The position numbers and the translations under genes were made by a program. Positions 15,874 to 20,348 of a stretch of DNA of 20,348 bases are shown piece by piece. Location: assembly GCA_002439755.1 (NCBI GenBank), contig DJPH01000036.1:1-20348 (forward strand), written 5' to 3'. Numbering within the stretch: the stretch's first letter is position 1; each line of letters starts with the position of its first letter. The DNA comes from Prevotellaceae bacterium UBA6417 (GTDB lineage: Bacteria; Bacteroidota; Bacteroidia; Bacteroidales; Bacteroidaceae). The notes under the pieces are model-generated. The model was not told where the DNA came from and searched no databases. It saw only the letters and a list, made by a program, of their open reading frames with translations.

Positions 15874-17724
15874 ATGGAAAAGAAAAGAGAAAAACTTTTC
15901 GCTGAATTCGCGCCCGTAAGCCGTCAAGAGTGGATGGACAAAATCACTGTTGACCTTAAAGGAGCGGATTTCAACAAAAAGTTGGTATGGCGGACTAACG
16001 AAGGTTTTCAAGTCCAGCCTTTTTATATGAGGGAAGACGTGGAGAATTTTCCTTCAATGAATGCCTTGCCGGGAAAATATCCCTTTGTCCGCGGCAATAA
16101 AACCGATGACAACAATTGGTTCGTACGTCAAAACGTAGATTGCAGCAATGCAAAGGATGCAAACACCAAGATTTTGGACATCCTTAACCGCGGCATTGAT
16201 TCATTGGGACTTCAAATTCCTGGCGACTGCATCAGTGCAGAATTTCTGGATACACTCCTGAAAGATGTCGCCCCAGAGGCAGTCGAGCTTAACTTCTCGA
16301 CATGTCCCTGTGCTGCCCAACAATTGGCTAAGGAAGTTGTTGCATGGTTCGACCGAAAGGGTGCCGATAAAGGGAAAGTTTGCGGTAGCATAGAATTCGA
16401 CCCAATCGGCAAGATGCTCCAAAAAGGAAAAGATCTTGCAAAATATTTTGAAAGCGCCAAGGACATCGTTGATGAGATTAAGGAGTATCCCCACATCACA
16501 TGCTTCACCGTCGGTTCTTTGCTCCTTCAGAATGCAGGTGCTTTCTGCTACCAGGAAAGCGGTTATGCCTTGGCATGGGGCAATGAATACATGAGCCTTA
16601 TGATAGACGCAGGCATTGCACCCCAAGAAGCAGCACGCCGCATCAGGTTCAGCATGGGCGTAGGTGGCAACTACTTCATGGAAATAGCTAAATTCCGTGC
16701 ATTCCGCATGCTATGGGCCAAAATTGTAAAAGAATATGGCGTGCCCGAGGAAGAATGCTATACCTATATTATGGCAACCACGTCAGAATATAACAAGACC
16801 CTCTATGATAGCTACGTCAATCTGCTCCGCACCCAGACAGAAGCTATGAGTTCCGCCCTTGCCGGTGTCGAGTCTATGGTAGTAACCCCATTCGACACTC
16901 CTTATGAAAAACCGACAGATTTTAGCGAACGTTTGGCACGCAACCAACAGCTGATGCTGAAGGAAGAAAATCATTTCAGCAAGATAGTAGACGTAGCAGC
17001 AGGTTCCTATTATATAGAAGAGCTGACCCGTTCATTAGCCGGTGAAGCTTGGAAACTATTCCTTGCCATAGAAAAGGAAGGCGGTTTCCTGACCGCAGTC
17101 AAGAACGGAAGTGTTCAGGCTTCGGTCAATACCACCAACGATGATCGCCACAAGAAAGCGGCACAAAGACGCGAATTCATATTGGGAAGCAATCAATTCC
17201 CCAATTTCAATGAAACCAGCGATGGCAAAACACCGACAAGCTGTTGCCACTGTTGCAAAAATGAAGGAGAAACGGCCATTCCAAAACTCAACACGACCCG
17301 CCTCTCAAGTGAATTTGAGCAATTGCGCTTGCAGACAGAAAAAGCGGCAAAGCGTCCAATCGCCTTCATGTTGACCATCGGCGATTTGAAATGGCGGCAG
17401 GCTCGCGCCCAATTCAGCTGCAATTTCCTGGCTTCGGCCGGCTATAAGGTTATCGACAATTTGGGGTTCAAGACGGTAGAAGAAGGCATCGAAGCCGCCA
17501 TGAAAGCCGCAGCCGATATCGTTGTGCTATGTTCCAGCGATGATGAGTATTCCGAACTCGCCATTCCAGCCTTTAACGCCCTTGGTGGAAGAGCCATATT
17601 TGTTGTTGCTGGTGCTCCTGCATGCGCGGAAGACTTGAAAGCCGCCGGTATCGAGCACTTCATTCATGTTCGTGTAAACCAGCTGGAAACGCTAAAAGAG
17701 TTAAATGCTAAATTGGGAATCTGA
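15874..17724 (+). CDS. mutA: Methylmalonyl-CoA mutase, small (beta) subunit
   Basis: The 616-residue non-catalytic partner of the heterodimeric, adenosylcobalamin-dependent mutase that interconverts succinyl-CoA and R-methylmalonyl-CoA in propionate metabolism. The N-terminal two thirds match the mutase TIM-barrel, for example RRIRFSMGVGGNYFMEIAKFRAFRMLWAKI and the TPFDTPYEKPTDFSERLARNQQ stretch that parallels the large subunit. The C-terminal 130 residues have a cobalamin-domain fold pattern (FLASAGYKVIDNLGFKTVEE) but lack the DxHxxG cobalt-ligand motif, as expected for this subunit. A Cys/His cluster, Cys457-Cys-His-Cys-Cys461, lies in the linker between the domains. The TGA (17722-17724) shares one base with the mutB ATG, indicating translational coupling and 1:1 synthesis. 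Confidence 0.95.
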   Translation: MEKKREKLFAEFAPVSRQEWMDKITVDLKGADFNKKLVWRTNEGFQVQPFYMREDVENFPSMNALPGKYPFVRGNKTDDNNWFVRQNVDCSNAKDANTKILDILNRGIDSLGLQIPGDCISAEFLDTLLKDVAPEAVELNFSTCPCAAQQLAKEVVAWFDRKGADKGKVCGSIEFDPIGKMLQKGKDLAKYFESAKDIVDEIKEYPHITCFTVGSLLLQNAGAFCYQESGYALAWGNEYMSLMIDAGIAPQEAARRIRFSMGVGGNYFMEIAKFRAFRMLWAKIVKEYGVPEEECYTYIMATTSEYNKTLYDSYVNLLRTQTEAMSSALAGVESMVVTPFDTPYEKPTDFSERLARNQQLMLKEENHFSKIVDVAAGSYYIEELTRSLAGEAWKLFLAIEKEGGFLTAVKNGSVQASVNTTNDDRHKKAAQRREFILGSNQFPNFNETSDGKTPTSCCHCCKNEGETAIPKLNTTRLSSEFEQLRLQTEKAAKRPIAFMLTIGDLKWRQARAQFSCNFLASAGYKVIDNLGFKTVEEGIEAAMKAAADIVVLCSSDDEYSELAIPAFNALGGRAIFVVAGAPACAEDLKAAGIEHFIHVRVNQLETLKELNAKLGI

Positions 17725-19886
17725 TGAGAAAGAATTTTGAAAACATAGATATCAATTCCGTTCCGGCTCAGGAAAACGGAAAACAGTGGCAAAAGGAACA
17801 GCACATAACTGCTGATTGGCGAACGCCCGAACAAATCGACATCCAGCCGGTTTATACGCGCGAAGACATGGAAAACATGGAGCACCTGGACTATGTAGCA
17901 GGTCTCCCTCCATTCCTTCGCGGCCCCTATTCAATGATGTATCCGTTCCGCCCGTGGACCATACGCCAATATGCAGGTTTTTCTACGGCCGAAGAGAGCA
18001 ATGCCTTTTATCGCCGCAATCTTGCCAGCGGACAGAAAGGCCTCTCAGTTGCATTCGACTTGCCAACGCATCGCGGCTACGACCCCGACAATGAACGGGT
18101 AATAGGTGATGTGGGAAAAGCTGGTGTTTCCATCTGTTCCGTTGAAAACATGAAAGTGCTTTTCTCGGGAATTCCACTAAAAGACATGTCCGTCTCCATG
18201 ACCATGAACGGTGCAGTGCTCCCGATTATGGCTTTCTACATAGTGGCAGGTTTGGAACAAGGTGCATCGCTTGATGTTATGGCAGGAACCATCCAAAACG
18301 ACATCCTAAAAGAATTCATGGTGCGCAACACCTACATCTATCCCCCAGCCTTTTCGATGAAGATAATTGCCGACATCTTCGAATTCACATCACAGAAGAT
18401 GCCAAAGTTCAATTCCATCTCCATTTCAGGTTACCATATGCAGGAAGCAGGTGCCACAGCCGACATCGAATTGGCCTACACCCTGGCCGATGGTATGGAC
18501 TATTTGCGCACAGGCATCAATGCCGGCATCGATATCGATGCCTTCGCCCCACGTCTCAGCTTTTTCTGGGCCATTGGAGTAAACCACTTCATGGAAATTG
18601 CCAAAATGCGTGCCGCGCGCATGCTGTGGGCAAAGATCACAAAGAGCTTCGGAGCCAAGAATCCGAAATCCATGATGCTGCGCACCCATTCACAAACATC
18701 GGGATGGTCGCTTACAGAGCAAGATCCGTTTAATAATGTAGGACGCACCTGTGTAGAAGCAATGGCCGCAGTATTGGGACACACACAATCCCTGCACACC
18801 AATTCATTGGACGAAGCCATCGCATTGCCCACCGATTTCTCGGCACGTATCGCCCGCAACACACAGATCTACATCCAAAACGAAACACAAGTATGCAAGG
18901 AAATCGACCCTTGGGCCGGTTCATACTATGTTGAAAAGCTAACCGATGAGATAGCGCGTAAAGCGTGGGAACACATCCAGGAAATCGAATCGCTGGGAGG
19001 CATGGCCAAAGCCATCGAGACAGGCGTTCCCAAAATGCGCATTGAAGAAGCCTCGGCACGCACCCAGGCTCGCATCGATACAGGACAGCAAGTCATCGTA
19101 GGAGTCAACAAATATCGGTTGGATCACGAAGACCCCATCGACATTCTTGAAGTCGACAATACCGCCGTGCGCAAGCAGCAGATTGAAGGACTTGCCAAAC
19201 TGCGTGCCCAACGCGACAATGAAGCCGTCAAGCGTGCTTTGGATGCCATTACAAGCTGCGTACAGGAATTTGCCGATGGCAAAAAGAGCAAAGACAATCT
19301 ACTCGACCTCGCGGTAAAGGCCGCTCAGGTACGTGCCACGCTGGGAGAAATTTCATATGCCTGCGAAAAAGTCGTAGGCCGGTATAAAGCCGTCATCAAA
19401 ACAATCAGCAACGTGTATTCATCCGAGACAAAAGGCGACGCAGACTACCGGGAAGCCTGCCGCCTCACAGAACAGTTCGCAAAAAAAGAAGGACGTCGTC
19501 CCCGCATCATGATAGCCAAGATGGGGCAGGACGGCCACGACCGCGGTGCCAAAGTCGTAGCCACCGGCTATGCCGACTGCGGCTTCGATGTGGATATGGG
19601 TCCCCTCTTCCAGACTCCGGCCGAAGCGGCACGCGAAGCCGTTGAAAACGACGTGCATGTATTGGGCGTAAGCTCACTTGCCGCCGGCCACAAAACATTG
19701 ATTCCGGCAGTCATCGCCGAATTGAAGAAACTGGGACGCGACGACATAGCCGTCATTGCCGGTGGCGTGATTCCCGTCAACGACTACGATTTTCTCTACA
19801 AGGCAGGCGTCGCTGCCATTTTCGGCCCCGGCTCAAACGTCATGCGCTCTGCCATTGAAATCATGCATATCTTAGGCGAAAAGTAA
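17724..19886 (+). CDS. mutB: Methylmalonyl-CoA mutase, large (alpha, catalytic) subunit
   Basis: The 720-residue catalytic subunit of the adenosylcobalamin-dependent mutase. The TIM-barrel carries the substrate segment WTIRQYAGFST with Tyr83 and the active-site segment SGYHMQEAGAT with His238, both equivalent to known catalytic residues of the Propionibacterium enzyme. MRTHSQTSGWSLTEQDPFNN-type sequence follows. The C-terminal cobalamin domain has the full base-off motif DGHDRG, with Asp603, His605 (lower axial cobalt ligand) and Gly608. Ser650-x-Leu652 follows in LGVSSLAAGH, then VIAGGVIP. Length is normal. The gene overlaps mutA by one base and is followed by a strong terminator. The chaperone MeaB and methylmalonyl-CoA epimerase, often nearby in other bacteria, are not in this window. 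Confidence 0.97.
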   Translation: MRKNFENIDINSVPAQENGKQWQKEQHITADWRTPEQIDIQPVYTREDMENMEHLDYVAGLPPFLRGPYSMMYPFRPWTIRQYAGFSTAEESNAFYRRNLASGQKGLSVAFDLPTHRGYDPDNERVIGDVGKAGVSICSVENMKVLFSGIPLKDMSVSMTMNGAVLPIMAFYIVAGLEQGASLDVMAGTIQNDILKEFMVRNTYIYPPAFSMKIIADIFEFTSQKMPKFNSISISGYHMQEAGATADIELAYTLADGMDYLRTGINAGIDIDAFAPRLSFFWAIGVNHFMEIAKMRAARMLWAKITKSFGAKNPKSMMLRTHSQTSGWSLTEQDPFNNVGRTCVEAMAAVLGHTQSLHTNSLDEAIALPTDFSARIARNTQIYIQNETQVCKEIDPWAGSYYVEKLTDEIARKAWEHIQEIESLGGMAKAIETGVPKMRIEEASARTQARIDTGQQVIVGVNKYRLDHEDPIDILEVDNTAVRKQQIEGLAKLRAQRDNEAVKRALDAITSCVQEFADGKKSKDNLLDLAVKAAQVRATLGEISYACEKVVGRYKAVIKTISNVYSSETKGDADYREACRLTEQFAKKEGRRPRIMIAKMGQDGHDRGAKVVATGYADCGFDVDMGPLFQTPAEAAREAVENDVHVLGVSSLAAGHKTLIPAVIAELKKLGRDDIAVIAGGVIPVNDYDFLYKAGVAAIFGPGSNVMRSAIEIMHILGEK

Positions 19887-19905
19887 ACAACGCCCCGTCA
19901 TAAGT

Positions 19906-19949
19906 CAAAATCGGCCATCGGCTCATAGAGAAGCCCGTGGCCGATTTTG
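19906..19949. terminator. Strong, probably bidirectional terminator after mutB
   Basis: A perfect 12-bp stem pairs CAAAATCGGCCA (19906-19917) with TGGCCGATTTTG (19938-19949). The loop can pair further (CGGCT with AGC-C-CG, one bulge), leaving about 8 unpaired bases. The A-run on the 5' arm and T-run on the 3' arm suit termination from either direction. It lies 19 bases after the mutB stop. Confidence 0.85.
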
Positions 19950-20348
19950 TCTTACATTTCAAGTCTTTTACTATGGATATGACCATCACTCTCCGGCATA
20001 ATATGGGCGGAACTCTACTGCACCGCCCAAATATTACCGTCTGTGAATGTTATCATTACCTCAGTTCGGGATAAGAAAGCTGCAAAATTATGAAGGGAAA
20101 GTTGGTAGTCCAATAAATTTTTTGGGTTCATCCGATAAATGCGTAGTTTTTATCATGCATGGCCAATATTTTAACGTGAGTTCGATAAATCAAAACAAGG
20201 TTGGTTGCGTGTCAATCGTTCTCGAGACATTGATACAAGGTTTCTTTGGGAAGCAGCAGTATGCGGCGATTGCACTCAAGAGATTGACAATAAAATTATC
20301 GAAGCTCCTATGCCTTGAATGTTCAGCTTGCGCTATATTCTTGAGCTC
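19950..20348. other. Gene-poor AT-richer tail, no convincing gene
   Basis: This stretch of about 400 bases carries only short open frames. On the + strand a frame without a start runs from about 20174 to a TGA at 20316-20318. It reads protein-like (for example WLRVNRSRDIDTRFLWEAA and EIDNKIIEAPMP) and is followed directly by an in-frame ATG at 20319 (MFSLRYILEL to the window edge). On the - strand a 38-codon frame (20131 down to 20015) begins MNPKNLLDYQLSLHNF and stops at TAG. Neither has a convincing promoter or a family I recognise. The region may hold decayed gene remnants, the leader of a gene beyond the window, or chance frames. Confidence 0.4.
20004..20029. repeat. GC-rich inverted repeat in the AT-rich tail
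   Basis: TGGGCGG (20004-20010) and CCGCCCA (20023-20029) form a perfect 7-bp stem with a 12-base loop. AT-rich flanks (ATAT before, AAATATT after) can extend it with a bulge. No T-run follows. Function unknown. Confidence 0.5.

Noticed and set aside
17724..19886. MutA and MutB as a recent tandem duplication
   Set aside because: They share fold and some stretches, but the overall sequence is strongly diverged and only MutB has the cobalt-ligand motif. This is the ancient heterodimer arrangement of the family.
19973..20074. A 33-codon + frame (MDMTITLRHNMGG...) after the mutB terminator
   Set aside because: It spans a GC-rich inverted repeat, has no promoter or recognised family, and overlaps a more protein-like frame on the other strand.

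Overview
The window looks like a chromosomal segment from a member of the Bacteroidales, near Bacteroides, Prevotella or Paraprevotella. Three things point there. Several genes are preceded by the Bacteroidota promoter pattern (TTTG or TTG, about 20 bases, then TAnnTTTG) and lack a Shine-Dalgarno sequence. The protein families are typical of the phylum: an HU-like/winged-helix protein, a PorE-like OmpA lipoprotein, methionyl-tRNA synthetase with a KISTS loop, and a two-subunit methylmalonyl-CoA mutase. The protein sequences also read like Bacteroidales orthologues. The genus is not resolved. All twelve protein genes lie on the + strand. No tRNA, rRNA, CRISPR array, insertion sequence or phage gene was seen.

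Layout. Positions 1-80 hold a degenerate 22-bp tandem repeat and belong to no recognised gene. A promoter then drives a HU-like DNA-binding protein (250-849), which ends at a hairpin whose 3' arm carries the -33 element of the next promoter. From 952 to 9939 runs a tightly packed probable operon: S-adenosylhomocysteine hydrolase (ahcY), a YfhO-family membrane protein, histidyl-tRNA synthetase (hisS), methionyl-tRNA synthetase (metG), ribosome-binding factor A (rbfA) and a LolC/LolE-type lipoprotein-release permease. After a small hairpin come an EamA-type transporter, an orphan FecE-like ABC ATPase and topoisomerase III (topB). A PorE-like TPR/beta-propeller/OmpA lipoprotein follows. Then comes a promoter-led pair encoding the small and large subunits of methylmalonyl-CoA mutase (15874-19886), closed by a strong, probably bidirectional terminator. 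The last 400 bases are AT-richer, with no convincing gene.

How the genes fit together. The first operon is housekeeping: recycling of the methylation by-product SAH, two aminoacyl-tRNA synthetases, 30S maturation, and envelope functions (YfhO, Lol-type permease). The mutase pair interconverts succinyl-CoA and R-methylmalonyl-CoA with adenosylcobalamin, the central step of propionate production in Bacteroidales. The PorE-like lipoprotein fits an outer-membrane/peptidoglycan anchor, possibly of the type IX secretion system.

I found no clear new multi-gene system. The points most worth checking are the 22-bp repeat array, three consecutive genes that must use non-ATG starts, the orphan ABC ATPase, a topoisomerase III lacking its zinc-ribbon tail, a Cys/His cluster in the small mutase subunit, nested inverted repeats before the mutase promoter, and possible gene remnants in the last 400 bases.
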